Assembly (NCBI GenBank): GCA_964036045.1
Contig: OZ038395.1
Location: forward strand, 8,971,547 to 9,035,546
Direction of reading: 5' to 3'
Origin: Eutreptiella sp. 'Long Island Sound 2002'
Lineage: Eukaryota; Euglenozoa; Euglenophyceae; Eutreptiales; Eutreptiaceae
DNA: 64,000 nt
Shown: one piece after another, positions 51,307-62,782 of the stretch
How positions within the stretch are numbered: position 1 is the first letter of the stretch
Layout of the letters: each line of letters starts with the position of its first letter
Translations under genes and position numbers: made by a program
Notes under the pieces: generated by a model
The model's input: the letters and a program-made list of their open reading frames with translations, nothing else
Told to the model about the DNA's origin: nothing
Databases searched by the model: none

Positions 51307-52689
51307 ACTGTTGCAATCTCGATCCAGAGCCACGGCTGCGCTTGAAGGGGAGGGAGGCCGAAAGCGCGTTTCAAGAGCGGTTGCAAGAGCGGTTACTGGC
51401 GGTTGGAGAGCGGTTGCAGTAGCCGTGCTGGCGGTTGCAAAGCGGTTGCAAAGCAACCGTTTCGCACTGGGGGGCAGGCAGAAGTGGTTGGGGTGGAGGT
51501 GGCGGTCAGCCCTGAAGGGGGAGGAGGGTGCATTGGGGTGCATGGGATGCTTGTCAGTTGTGCCCGACATACTGTAAGTCAGGGTTGTGACCTGTCAACG
51601 CGCCGTAAAGCCCTCCAGTGCACCATCACAGTGAAAGGCGCCTATGGCCATGTCACTGAAGAGCGTTTTGCCCTGACTGTTGTTGCGCTGCGGCCTTGTG
51701 CCTTGAGGGGTAACGGTTGGTATTCAACATCCGCAGTGGGGGGCGAGGGGGGCACCCGCTACCGACGAGGCGTGGGTCATCATGGTGCGGCTCGGCAGGG
51801 GAGGTCCGTGACCGGCCGGGCTTTGCACGGGGCAGTGCAGTGCCTGCCAACGTGCGGCCGAACAGCCGCTGTCGGGGACGCCGGCGGTTCGGTCGGCGGG
51901 CGCTAGAGCGCGAGCCGCGGAGGCCGCAGAGGACACCGCCACGTCACGCGTGGACAGCGCGCGCGACACGTGGACGGGGCTGCGCTTCTGCGCGGCAGCC
52001 CAACGAAAGACGCGGCCTCCGCGGGCCGTGTCGGGGCGGTATTCCGAATGAAAGGTGCGGCGGGGGCCAGCGCGTGGGGCTGCATCGCACGCCGAGCGGC
52101 GTCCAGTAATGCGGGGGGGCGCGCTGCACAGCACGTCACAGTGGCTCAGTATGCCCTGACCAAAGGCTTCATGTGACGCACTCGCTATTTTGGGGGAACA
52201 GGGACGGGGGTACTCCGCCCCCCACCCCTCCCTACCGCCCCATCGCTCGCCGCATATGTTTGGGGGGGCAGTCTCTGGATGTGTTGCGGGGATGCCAGGT
52301 CCGGTCGAGCACAGGCGCTCATCCGACGGCCCGCAGCGGTGTTGGGGATGGTTCCCGATGGTGTCCGGGAGCCGGGCATCGCTGTGATCAGTTGAGTGAC
52401 CTAGTTGCTGGGGTCCTCCTGACAGGGCTAAGCAGACCCTAGTGGTGAGTGCCATACTTCGCTTGAGCGAACCGGCGGGGGGTAATCGCCGAGACTACCA
52501 CTGGGGGCCTGCAGCGCGGGCGCCACACCACGGGCTGGGGTCTGAGCGAAGGTTAATGCCGTATGGATCCTTAATGTCTTGACCACCACAACCCGCCGCC
52601 ATGGAGAAACAGAAATGGTGGGGTCAAGACAGCGGCTTGGCGGACCTTCATGAGAAGAAGGAGAAGACCGACACTGCATCATGCGGTGA
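51307..52689. repeat. Intergenic with inverted copy of repeat family C
   Basis: 51628-51705 is family C in reverse (CACAGTGAAAGGCGCC, then CATGTCACTGAAGAG). GCGGTTGCAAGAGCGGTTAC near 51378 resembles the hAT-MITE core. ORFs on both strands show no domain. Confidence 0.5.
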
Positions 52690-52760
52690 AGGATAAACGG
52701 GTGACTGTCCTGGGCCCCGTAAAGCAACCAGAGATGGACTTTATGTCACACAGGGGGGGC
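52690..52760 (+). repeat. Repeat family D, short fragment
   Basis: GGGCCCCGTAAAGCAACC followed by TTATGTCACACAGGGGG matches the end of family D at 46850-46895. Confidence 0.6.
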
Positions 52761-53060
52761 AGGGCCACTGGAGGGTGGCACGCAGGGGGGGGTCCCCCCA
52801 GCGGGAGGGGGCACCTCTTTTCCCTTCGATGTGTGAGCTCAATAGTTATTTGACAAACAGGACCGGTGGGTACTGCACAGCGGTGGTCAGCGACGTGCCG
52901 CTGCATGGCCACGGCGTGTGCACATGTCGGTGGCCTGCCCGCTGGCATCTTCGCGTCCCATTCTTTGTGACCGAGAGGTACCGATGGTCTTGTAGGTCTT
53001 CTGTCTCAGACACTGAGTCTGAAGATCCGGAACAATCTCGACTGAATGAGCCCTCATGCC

Positions 53061-53283
53061 CAGGGATGCATTGGAAGGGGGGTGAAGCCCCCCCCCCCCC
53101 CCCGCCCCTTCGAGGGCGCCCAGTCTATGCCCAGCCCCTGTCTCCCTGACGCCAAGTTCCAGTTTCAATGGCATGTGTAACCGACAGTAACCGCCCCCAA
53201 CCGCTTGGGCAACCTCCTCCAACCGCCTGTCTACCCGCCTTAGGGGCCGCCTCTGAGGTCCCTTCCCTTCTGATGCATCCCTG
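53061..53283. mobile_element. hAT-type MITE, copy 1 (intact)
   Basis: Begins CAGGGATGCATTGGAAGG and ends CCCTTCTGATGCATCCCTG, so the ends are inverted over at least 11 perfect bases (CAGGGATGCAT). It is flanked by the perfect 8-bp target duplication CTCATGCC (53053-53060 and 53284-53291). An 8-bp duplication and CAGGG-type termini are hallmarks of the hAT superfamily. Length 223 bp, no ORF. The internal core is shared with copies at 18414, 45945 and 56186. Confidence 0.9.
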
Positions 53284-53321
53284 CTCATGCCTCTCCGTAA
53301 TTGATCCAGGGCACTTCATCT

Positions 53322-53400
53322 ATCACAGCGAAAGGCGCCCGTGGCATTGTCACTGAAGAGCCTTTTCGGTTCTGACTGTTGTGGCTCTGCAGCCTCGTTC
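53322..53400 (-). repeat. Repeat family C, inverted copy
   Basis: CACAGCGAAAGGCGCCC, GCATTGTCACTGAAGAGCC and CTGACTGTTGTGGCTCTGC match 51628-51705 and, inverted, 15730 and 18020. Confidence 0.65.
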
Positions 53401-54379
53401 GACCTCCGCATCCGACGGCGGGGGTTGCGCTTTCTGGCCGGGCCGGGCGGGTCGCGGCCGGCGGGCCTCTGCTGCCGGGCGCGGCCCCTCGCCGCAGCGG
53501 GGCCCGGACGCGTCGTTCACACGCGGGTGCGCCCCCCCCCCCCCCGCCCCGTCCCCCACGACCCCGGGATCCCGCCTCACTTCAGGACACTTCTGTTGGG
53601 GGTCTGCAAGTCCGTCAAGCCTCTGCGGTATCATTTGGTGGAGGTGAAGGTCGCGTTCAAAGAGTGGAATGAAGTCGCCGGCGTGTACGTCACACAGATC
53701 GCAAAGTATGAGGGGCTGTGGGTGAATCGGGGGACCAGTCCGCTTTCCATTGGGAGAAGTGGGTGGGTTCGTCCCAACTGCTGTAGTCTGCCCCCAGCCG
53801 CCCTCCGACCGCTTGGCAACTGCCAGGGCTACCCGGCCCGCCCCGCCCCATGCACCCGCCTTCCCCAACCGCCAGTAACCGCTTTGGCAACATGCCCTGA
53901 AGCCCTCCGGCTCTGACACTGACCCAAACCGCGCCGGGTCCGCAGCTTTGGGACGGGGCGGCTGCTTTTGGGGGGAGGGTAGGGGGCTTGCCGTCGCGAA
54001 CCGTAATGGTCCGTGAAGGACAGGCGGGGCCGGTGGCGCCGCCATTCCCGCAGAAGCACGCGAACGGGCGGCGGCGCCGTCGCGCGTGCCCAGGGGACGG
54101 TCCGCCGGGGCGGCAGGGCTGTGGAGGTGTGCGCAGTCCGGTTGGGTGTTGCACACGGGATGGGCCGACTTGGCGTTGCAATGGACCCGGAATGAGCGTG
54201 GACCAATTCCTGAAGTGCTGTGCACGCACCAACGGGCACCCGGTGGAACAACGTGTTGTGTTGAAGGAAGAATAGCGGGATTCGACCAAGTCGGCATTTG
54301 AGGGCTTGCATACGCCGGGGACCAGCTTGGGATTCGCAAATCCAATTTCCACATTGGTATTGTGATCAGCTTGGGAAAT
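53401..54379. other. Intergenic, no confident gene
   Basis: A + frame near 53610-53720 reads VKPLRYHLVEVKVAFKEWNE, which has ordinary composition and could be an exon fragment. CCGCCAGTAACCGCTTTGGC at about 53869 resembles the hAT-MITE core. Degenerate units of the downstream minisatellite begin near 54160. Confidence 0.35.
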
Positions 54380-55755
54380 CGAACAAGAGTGGACCAAATC
54401 AGCGTTGTGATGGGCTTGGGATTGGCATCAACAGTGGACCAAATCTGCGTTGTGATGGGCTTGGGATTGGCATCAACAGTGGACCAAATCGGCGTTGTGA
54501 TGGGCTTGGGATTGGCATCAACAGTGGACCACATCCGCGTTGTGATGGGCTTGGGATTGGCATCAACAGTGGACCACATCCGTGTTGTGATGGGCTTGGG
54601 ATTGGCATCAACAGTGGACCAAATCAGCGTTGTGATGGGCTTGGGATTGGCATCAACAGTGGACCAAATCTGCGTTGTGATGGGCTTGGGATTTGGCATC
54701 AACAGTGGACCAAATCTGCGTTGTGATGGGCTTGGGATTGGCATCAACAGTGGACCAAATCAGCGTTGTGGTGGGCTTGGGATTGGCATCAACAGTGGAC
54801 CAAATCAGCGTTGTGATGGGCTTGGGATTGGCATCAACAGTGGACCAAATCTGCGTTGTGATGGGCTTGGGATTGGCATCAACAGTGGACCAAATCTGCG
54901 TTGTGATGGGCTTGGGATTGGCATCACCAGTGGACCAAATCAGCGTTGTGATGGGCTTGGGATTGGCATCAACAGTGGACCAAATCAGCGTTGTGGTGGG
55001 CTTGGGATTGGCATCAACAGTGGACCAAATCAGCGTTGTGGTGGGCTTGGGATTGGCATCAACAGTGGACCAAATCTGCGTTGTGATGGGCTTGGGATTG
55101 GCATCAACAGTGGACCAAATCAGCGTTGTGATGGGCTTGGGATTGGCATCAACAGTGGACCAAATCAGCGTTGTGATGGGCTTGGGATTGGCATCAACAG
55201 TGGACCAAATCAGCGTTGTGATGGGCTTGGGATTGGCATCAACAGTGGACCAAATCAGCGTTGTGGTGGGCTTGGGATTGGCATCAACAGTGGACCAAAT
55301 CTGCGTTGTGATGGGCTTGGGATTGGCATCAACAGTGGACCAAATCAGCGTTGTGATGGGCTTGGGATTGGCATCACCAGTGGACCAAATCAGCGTTGTG
55401 ATGGGCTTGGGATTGGCATCAACAGTGGACCAAATCAGCGTTGTGATGGGCTTGGGATTGGCATCAACAGTGGACCAAATCAGCGTTGTGATGGGCTTGG
55501 GATTGGCATCAACAGTGGACCGAATCTGCGTTGTGATGGGCTTGGGATTGGCATCACCGGTGGACCAAATCTGCGTTGTGATGGGCTTGGGATTGGCATC
55601 AACAGTGGACCAAATCGGCGTTGTGATGGGCTTGGGATTGGCATCAACAGTGGACCAAATCTGCGTTGTGATGGGCTTGGGATTGGCATCAACAGTGGAC
55701 CAAATCTGCGTTGTGATGGGCTTGGGATTGGCATCAACAGTGGACCAAATCGGCC
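54380..55755. repeat. 45-bp minisatellite, about 30 units
   Basis: Unit: GATGGGCTTGGGATTGGCAT, CAACAGTGGACCAAATC, then (A/T/G)GCGTTGT. Units are almost identical, varying mostly at one base (CAGCG, CTGCG or CGGCG), with older diverged units at the left edge (54160-54380). A 45-bp period is 15 codons, so GLGIGINSGPNQRCD and other frames stay open for up to 488 codons. I do not regard these as genes. Confidence 0.95.
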
Positions 55756-56128
55756 CGCCCTAGAGCACAGGGCGCACGCGACGGAGCTGGTTGTCCTGCG
55801 CTGTTTCTGGTTCGAGTCCGGATCTTGAGGCTGAGGGCCAGACTGTTCCCGTGCTGAAGTCACCAGCTTCACGTAGAAAAGCGCACCAACACCCGACGGC
55901 GCTGCGTGGGCCTACCTGCGCGATGCGCCGACTGCCCCCTCCCCCCGCTCATCACTGCCCGAAAACGGTGGGGCTCCTCCGTTGGCCTAAGGCGCATCCC
56001 GCCCGTTGAATGGACACCGCTGGTTGGCACGGGGGTGACGGCGGCCGATGGCGGTTGGAGGGGGACGACGACCGCCGCGTCGAGTCCGGGAGGGTTGTTC
56101 CGCACCGACTGCGCTGCTGCCCAGTGCC
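55756..56128. other. Intergenic, no gene recognised
   Basis: Overlapping short ORFs on both strands, no recognised domain. Confidence 0.4.
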
Positions 56129-56390
56129 CCAGCACCGATGAATGCATTGGAAGGGGGGGAGGCTGCTGCCCAGTGCCCCAGCACCGAGGAATGCATTGGA
56201 AGGGGGGGAGGTATCCCCCCAACCCCCTCCAGGGCGCCTGTCCGCCTGACGCCAAGTGCCAGCTTCAATGGCGTTTGTAACCGACAGTAACCGCCCCAAC
56301 CGCTTTGGCAACCACCTCCAACCGCCTGCCTAACCGCCTCTGGGGCCACCTCTGAGGTCCGTTCCCTTCTGATGCATCCCTGCCAGCACC
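56129..56390. mobile_element. hAT-type MITE, copy 2, with duplicated left end
   Basis: The element is 56186-56382: left GAGGAATGCATTGGAAGG, right CCCTTCTGATGCATCCCTG. The perfect 8-bp target duplication CCAGCACC lies at 56178-56185 and 56383-56390. A 49-bp tandem duplication (period from 56113 to 56162) copied the target site and left end, so CCAGCACC also occurs at 56129-56136. Confidence 0.85.
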
Positions 56391-56392
56391 GC

Positions 56393-56650
56393 ATGGCCCT
56401 TCGCCTGCTCCACAGCTGCGTCCAGCAGATGGCGACGGCGACGACCCGCGCGCAGCAGAGGGCCCACCAGTCGCATCAAGACGCCGAACGCCTGCAGGCC
56501 CTGAACAACACTTTGTACGTGCAGTTGGCGCAGGAGAAGGTCAGGTCTGGTGCGCCTGAGGCCCCCAGCGCGTATTCGCAACCGCAAGAAGCTCCCGTTC
56601 AGACATGCCAGGAGTGTCCGGCAGAGATCCCGGATCTCGCTAGGAATTGA
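56393..56650 (+). CDS. Short ORF with coiled-coil-like segment
   Basis: 85 codons from ATG 56393 directly beyond the MITE. MALRLLHSCVQQMATATTRA to AERLQALNNTLYVQLAQEKV is rich in Gln/Ala/Leu, and a GAAG|GTCAGG donor-like site follows EK. It may be an exon of a coiled-coil gene, by analogy with the gene at 42-45 kb, or a chance ORF. No upstream exon could be assigned. Confidence 0.3.
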   Translation: MALRLLHSCVQQMATATTRAQQRAHQSHQDAERLQALNNTLYVQLAQEKVRSGAPEAPSAYSQPQEAPVQTCQECPAEIPDLARN

Positions 56651-56654
56651 CCCT

Positions 56655-56770
56655 AAACAATGCGCCACTCAGTAATATTCGCCCGCTCGCGTCCAGGACG
56701 CATCAGGAACCTGCGGCATTCAATGTGTGGCTCAGTAGGCACCAGCTCCGTCTGATTGTGTCTGGCTTGG
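56655..56770 (+). repeat. Repeat family E (CACTCAGTAATA)
   Basis: GCCACTCAGTAATATTCGCC, then CATCAGGAACCTGCGGC, GTGTGGCTCAGTAGG and TCCGTCTGATTGTGTCTG. The same order occurs at 62383-62492, and a short piece at 60005-60052. Confidence 0.6.
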
Positions 56771-57689
56771 CGTACGCTGCCTGCGATGGGGCAGCCAGGG
56801 AGCGCTCAGCCGCCCCCACGGGGGCCGGGGGGTGTTCCGGACCCGGCAGCGGCTTGTCCGCCCGGCGCAGTGTACCTTTGCCGGAAATAGTGAAGACGAA
56901 ATGTGGTGCCGGGGGCCGATGGACGTCCAGGCGTTGAAGGGGCCGCACGGCACGAGCAATGCAGGGGGGCTGCCCCCACCCCACAGACCCATCCCCTGCG
57001 ACAAGAGGCCCGCCCCCGTTCCGACGGGTCTTTGGCGGCTTTGGGGGGGGTGTTGTCGGGGCACTTGTCTCGGGGAAACGGGGCCGGAAACAATGGGGCA
57101 AGATTTGGGGAACCTTTCACCAAATTCCCCAATCTTTCACCATCAGCCCCGCCCCCCCCTTTTCCTTCCCTTTTTGCCGGTTGTGGTGAGCACCTCCCAG
57201 CCTGGGGTCTTCGTGATGACCGTCTCAAGCATTAGAGGGAGGCCTTGCTGAAGCCTAAGGCGGGGCTTAAACGCGGAGGCAAGCCCACCCCCTCCGGTCG
57301 CAATGGCGCTGTTCCCGGCCGTTTGTGATCATTGGAGTGCGGAAATATGAGGCAATCTTTGCGGATCCTGAAATGAGCCGGTTGGCATCGATTATCACAC
57401 GCATACCGGGCACTGATCAGGCCGTCAGGGGAGGACGCCATGGGCAGAAGTTGCATTCTGGATTCCCACCCAGGCCCAGGCAGGGGGATGCCCGCGGCAG
57501 TGCAGATGCCCACAGAAGTACCCCCAACCTCCGGCTGCTGCTTCCCGCTGCAGCGGCCCCAATCTGCTGGGCGACGGTGAGTGTCTCTGACTGTAAGCTT
57601 CCAGGCCGGCCGTCTATTGACATGTGCCCCCGAGCACTATTCATGCATCACCCTTGTCTCGAATTGCCGCCCCAATCTTGTCCTTCTCA
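56771..57689. other. Intergenic, no confident gene
   Basis: A + frame at about 57323-57440 reads VIIGVRKYEAIFADPEMSRL then ASIITRIPGTDQAVRG, which looks like ordinary protein and could be an exon; no neighbours in phase were established. Confidence 0.35.
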
Positions 57690-57815
57690 AGGTACGCACG
57701 TGCCCAATTTGAGACCCAAAGCGTCCTCACTTCGATCGACAATGCGCACAGAATGCAAGAGATGTATGTTGCATGATGTTCCGGGGCACGTTTGTCTCGC
57801 GTGTCGCCTGTGGGG
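57690..57815 (+). CDS. Possible exon with two Cys pairs
   Basis: A + frame reads THVPNLRPKASSLRSTMRTE then CKRCMLHDVPGHVCLACRLW, giving C-x2-C-x8-C-x2-C. It is bounded by a pyrimidine-rich CTTCTCAAG acceptor-like site and a TGGG|GTGAGG donor-like site. Cys spacing resembles small zinc ribbons such as ribosomal L32-type proteins, but the match is too short to name. Confidence 0.3.
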
Positions 57816-57944
57816 TGAGGGGACGGTTGGGGGGGCACCTCAACTCGCGGTGAGTGAGTTGTGATCGTAAACGTGGGACCTCCGCGTTCTCAATGGCCCC
57901 AGCCTTTCGTCTCTGTCTGAAGCTTGCCCAAGTTCCACCACATA

Positions 57945-58096
57945 CACACAGAGAGAGAGGGGGAGAGGGAGAGAGAAAGAGACCGAGATAGAGATAAGAG
58001 AGATAGGGAGATAGGGAGACAGAGAGATAGTGAGAGATAGGAAGATAGAGAGAGAGAGAGAGAGAGAGAGATAAAGACAGATAGAGACAGATAGAG

Positions 58097-58144
<48 letters not shown>

Positions 58145-58175
58145 GGGGAGAGAGGGAGAGAGAAAGAGGCAAAGG

Positions 58176-58263
<88 letters not shown>

Positions 58264-58400
58264 CAGAGGGGCAGAGAGGGAGAGGGAGAGGGGGGGGGAG
58301 AGAGAAGAGAAGAGAAGAGATAGAGAGAGAGCGAGAGAGAGCGAGCGAGCAAGCGAGAGAAAGGGAGAGGGAGAGAGAGACAGAGACAGAGACAGAGCAC
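57945..58400. repeat. GA-rich microsatellite tract
   Basis: About 450 bp of (AG)n with GAGACAGATA and GGGAGA interruptions; the longest pure run is about 58181-58262. Ser/Leu-rich ORFs on the minus strand are artefacts. A short (GA)n recurs at 60279-60298. Confidence 0.95.
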
Positions 58401-60004
58401 CGCTCCGGGTTGGATCGCCATTTAGGCTGCAAAATGATATTTGTCGCTTCACAAACGTGTCACTTGTTAGGCAGTGTGTGTGAATCTGTGCCCGGACCCC
58501 CCTTGCCATGGGATGTGGTAAGCCCTCGACAGGTGCGGAAACTGCACGCCGTGTGGGACGGACAGGACATGCTTTGAGCACATCTGCGGAGTACGCGATG
58601 GAAAAATGGGAATGTTTGCTACCGCGCGGGGGGGGGGTTATCCAAGCTAGAATTTCTACAATTCAAATTCTGTACGAAAATTTTGTACGCAATTTGTTCG
58701 GTGTTTTTAAGGCTTTGTGCAGGTAATTCCCCCGCACGGAATATCAACATACGCGCGCACACGCCAGTCACTCTAGGATGGGGCTCGCATCCGGTGGGGT
58801 CCGGCAAAATGGGAGACCTGTGGCTCTGGTTTGCCGGACGCTTGTACCACGTCTGGTGGTGGCGTGTGCCGCACCTCAAAGCGCCTGACAGAGAACTTGG
58901 GAGCGCTTGGCGGCTCCGCCATGTCACACCCGCAGTGCCGGTGCCCACGGGCACACGCACGCGCGCGCGTGCCCAAGAATGTCCGAAGGCGCGGCGGTGG
59001 CTTCATGTGCGTCATGCTTTCGTGATCCACAGGGCACCTCCGTCGGCGCTAAAACCAAGACAGGCGCCCAGACCACCGCTGGTGGATGCCGCAACGACTG
59101 ACCAGCCGTCGCGTGCACCGCACAAGGCGGCGTCCCCCCGGTCCTATTGGCTGGCAAGATGGGGGAAATGGTACACGGGTGCGTGAGGCTGGACAGGCGA
59201 TGAACCCGGAGTTCGATGGCTCTCCTCCGTCTTCTCGGGGACGATCACCGGCTGTGGCTATGCAGTCGCCCGCCGGCGCAGTTGTGTGGTCGCGGAGGTG
59301 GTGGTTGCGCTGATGGGCCCCGCGAGCGTGGCCCTGTCCCGATTGCACTTGGGCAGAACCGTGGCAGCACGGCCTCAGGGGCACACGCCATGGACTGGCA
59401 GTGTGGTCTGGGGCCGTGCGTCCTTTTGTTCGGGATATTCCTCCGCTTTTTTGTGATCTTGTTTATCGACCGCCTCCGATTTGAACATCTGTTGGGCTTG
59501 TCTCTGGCGGGGCTGCACTTCGGCAGAGGCCTTGCCGCACGGCAGCCGCAGGGACGCGGTGCAGTTTATGGTCTGCAGGACTCGGGCCGCATGGCTGCGC
59601 ATGCGACCGGACGCAATGGCATTGTCATGCGTGCGGGCGTGCGCGACCGACTGGAAGGGCGGGGCTCGTGCGGGGCTTTGGCTGGGGGGCGGGGGGGGGC
59701 GGAGTGCGCAGTGCCGGGGTGCGTGACCAAGCGAGCGCATGCCGAGAGCAGCCGCTGCAGAGACTTGCCGCAGGTCCCCCCCCCCAAAATCGAACGGCAC
59801 TGCCACCCGCGGGACACACATCCATCGCAGGCGCGTGCGACGCATGCCGCGCACTTTGGACTCGAAGAGCGGTCCAAAGCCCGCGGCAGATGCCAAAAGG
59901 TACCGCACCCAAGCCACAGAAACAGCCTGGGACCTTCTTGCAGGCGACGGAATAGCCGCGCGGCAACACGACCATGCCACGTGCTTCCGCCGGAGACCCG
60001 CATC
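58401..60004. other. Intergenic, no gene recognised
   Basis: GC-rich DNA with several overlapping ORFs on both strands (up to 275 codons) and no recognised domain. One + frame has a hydrophobic run (CVLLFGIFLRFFVILFI, about 59418-59468), not enough to call a gene. Confidence 0.4.
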
Positions 60005-60052
60005 TCATTAGGAATCAGCTCTGTGCCATGTCCCGCTCAGTAATCCTTGCCC

Positions 60053-61134
60053 CCCTTCCCAAACACACACACAGACGTCGGGAGGAACCAAACGCTTCTG
60101 GTTGGTGATTGAATTGATTTAATAAGATCGCCGACCACTTGATCATGTTTGAGGCCGCTCTTCTGCGGGAGGACAGGACAGTTTGTTGCTCGTCGTTGTC
60201 TGGCCTCTTTCGGGTTTGTTTCGGGACATGGGCACTGACCACCTCTGAAAGTTATGGCCCGGATGGACAGGGAGCGAGAGAGAGAGAGAGAGAGAGAGTC
60301 TACGCCGGAATTGCACGCCCACGCCGTGCCAAATCAATGCGCTGCAGGGCTCAATGCCCCGACTCGACTAAGCAGCACACATCACGTGGCCACAGTCCCG
60401 CTGCGGGGCCGGCTACTCCAACCGCAGCCAACTGGAGCCATCCGTCGCCTCTGCACGACAATCGTGCGTGTGACGGGGGATCGGGGGGGGGGGGGGAGGG
60501 AGGGGGGGGCGGGGAGGCCGGCCTCACGTCAAGTGTGCGAAGTCGCATCCGGGAATCGAAGCCGCCCCGAATTCGGCGGATTCTCTCAGGATTTCCTGCC
60601 GGGGCCTTTGCACAGCGGTTTCCGAATTGCACCGTTCGCCGCATTCTGCTTTTCCGTGTTTCCTGTGTGGAACTCGGCCTGACTCGGGGGGATCCCCGAA
60701 GGCCTCACAGAAGCGCACGCCCAGCGCTCCCAGACCCCCGCGTTTCCCAGTTTCGAGACCCCCGCAACGGTTGCCTGTCGAAGTGCCCCCCAAAAGGCGA
60801 TACAGCCCCAGCCCGACGAAGGGGGAGGGGCGACGATACGCCGCCTTGTGGTGGGCGAGTCCCTGCGCCTTCTTTGGGTCTGAACGACGCCCCCTCGGGG
60901 ACGGGCATCCCCCCAGAACAGGACGATGTCCCGGTCTATGGCCCTCATCCACAACGGAAGCACCGGTGACACACTTGCGGACCAGGGCTTCGATACCGGG
61001 TTTGCACGTTCACGCACACGTGCATTCTCCTGTTTACTCGCGTCTTCTGCTGTTTCTTGCAATGTGCCGTCCTGAAAGGTGTGCAGGAGGGTCCTGTGTT
61101 TTTTGTTAAGGACTGCTGAAGGACCGCCCCAAGG
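60053..61134. other. Intergenic, no gene recognised
   Basis: ORFs on both strands read through GC-rich DNA without recognisable domains. A G tract is at 60484-60512. Confidence 0.4.
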
Positions 61135-61315
61135 GACCACCAACCGCCAACCACCACCAACCGCCAAGCGCCACCAACCGCCAACCGCCAACCGCCAACC
61201 GGCAGCGGCGACCAACCGCCAACCGCCAACCACTGCCAACCGCCACCAACCACCACCAACCGCCTCCAACCGCCAGTCGCTAACCACCAACCGCCAATCG
61301 CCACCAACCACGGTT
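61135..61315. repeat. (ACCAACCGCC)n-type tandem
   Basis: CCAACCGCCAACCACCACCA-type repeats with units of about 7-10 bp, imperfect. The complementary Trp/Val/Gly-rich ORFs are artefacts. Related CCAACCGCC words occur in the hAT MITEs. Confidence 0.85.
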
Positions 61316-62382
61316 GAACATATGAGCTACATGCGGTCTTTTTGCAAAACTGCCGTTCAGGAACACTTTCTTTTTTTCCTCATAAGGACCCCCCTGAGGC
61401 TGTGAATCCTGTGTGGTGACCATCGCCAAACATGTCAAGTGGAGTGCAGTGCGAGCAGGCATTAGGCAGAGACCACAACCAGGACCTGAGCACTGGCATC
61501 AAATAGGGTGGTGCAGAGGGAGAGAAAGGGGAGGAAGAGAAGAAAGAGGAGCAGGATGGGGATGAGAGGGTGTGGAGGTGCTACCTGCTGGGGCAAGAGC
61601 ATGGCTCATCTGGGGGTGAGGGAATGGGAGGTGGGGGAACCCCCCCCCACCCCCACAAGAACATGCGCGTGTTCTTATTTATTAGCGTGTTCTTATTTTT
61701 TGTGTGTTCTTATTTGGGACACCCCGATGTGCAGTGTTCCCAGCCCTCTTTCTTTGCAGAAAGAAATCAAAAATTCCTGGTATGCCAGCAGGGGCCGGTA
61801 GGTACAGAAATTGGGACCCTGGGACCCCGGGCCCGGCTGCGTGTTCTTATTTTGGACTAAATAATAAGAACATGCGTGGCACACGGAGGCTGTTTTGTTT
61901 GGAATGTAAATTTCCAAAAAGGAAAGATTGCTCTAGACAGCAAACTCAACAAGACACATACGAACACAGTGCCCTCTTCCGCAGGGTCCGGATCCAACTG
62001 CTTGTTTCAATTGTGAACAGAATGGTCACCGCTAGATGAAACCGGGGGTTTTTGAACTTTAAAATGTAGTTGTTTGACCAAGAACATTCCATGTACCCAA
62101 ACTGTGTTTCAATGCACGAGCAATGCGAGAATGGAATTCAAAGCGGACAAAGAGACTAAAGCGATCAACCGAGTTTGCGACAGGCAAATAGTGGAACGGG
62201 TCTATGCCACAATGTGATCATCAGAGTGTGCGACAGGCAAATAGTTGGACGAGTCCGTGCAATTCACCGGAATCCAATTGCAGGCAAGGGAATAGGTAAC
62301 GCGGACGACAATGGTGACCGCGGAGAAAAGTAGGTTGAGAACAGCACAAAAAAAACACAGTAGGGATCGTCCCCGTATCAGC
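61316..62382. other. Intergenic, no gene recognised
   Basis: A GTGTTCTTATTT motif is repeated four times between about 61667 and 61856. Another pair, GCGACAGGCAAATAGT, lies at 62176 and 62230. No domain-bearing ORF. Confidence 0.45.
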
Positions 62383-62492
62383 GGCCACTCAGTAATACCC
62401 GCCCCCCGCACCATCAGAACTCAGTAGGAACGTGCTGCGTCCAGCGTGTGATTCAGTAGGACCGTGCTCCATCTGATCATGTCTGAGCCGGC
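62383..62492 (+). repeat. Repeat family E, second copy
   Basis: GGCCACTCAGTAATACCCGCC, CATCAGAACTCAGTAGGAAC, GTGTGATTCAGTAGGACC and CTCCATCTGATCATGTCTG match 56655-56770 in order. Confidence 0.65.
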
Positions 62493-62782
62493 AGACACTA
62501 GTGCCAAGTCTAGTGTCCACTGCCATGTTGGCATGTTGTTTGTTATTTGCTTTTAGTCTGTTTTTTTTCCCTTTGCTGTATGCATCGAGAGAACAGTTTC
62601 CCTGCCACACGCTAGTGGTGGGTCTGGTGGACACCGAGCATGAGTACAAGGTCATATGGGGGCAAAGAGACAGTTAACAGTTAACAGTTAATTCGGAAAC
62701 TACAGACTGATTAGTTGAAGGCACCTCTTGTTAGCGGCATCAGTGGGGAAGACAGATTGAGTGGAGTCAGCAAGCATCAAGC

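Noticed and set aside
50187-51386. 399-codon ORF including HNTTQ repeats
   Set aside because: Most of it is the (GTGTT)n microsatellite; the remainder is open on both strands.
54380-55755. Tandem array considered as a possible CRISPR
   Set aside because: Units are contiguous with no unique spacers, and the host is eukaryotic.
54362-55828. 488-codon repeat ORF and its companions in other frames
   Set aside because: The 45-bp minisatellite has a period divisible by three and lacks stops, so several frames stay open automatically. No non-repeat coding sequence is attached.
57727-58581. Ser/Leu-rich 284-codon ORF
   Set aside because: A translation of the GA microsatellite.
59216-60043. 275-codon + strand ORF with a hydrophobic run
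   Set aside because: The opposite strand is equally open, composition is Arg/Gly/Pro/Ala-rich, and no conserved motif is visible.
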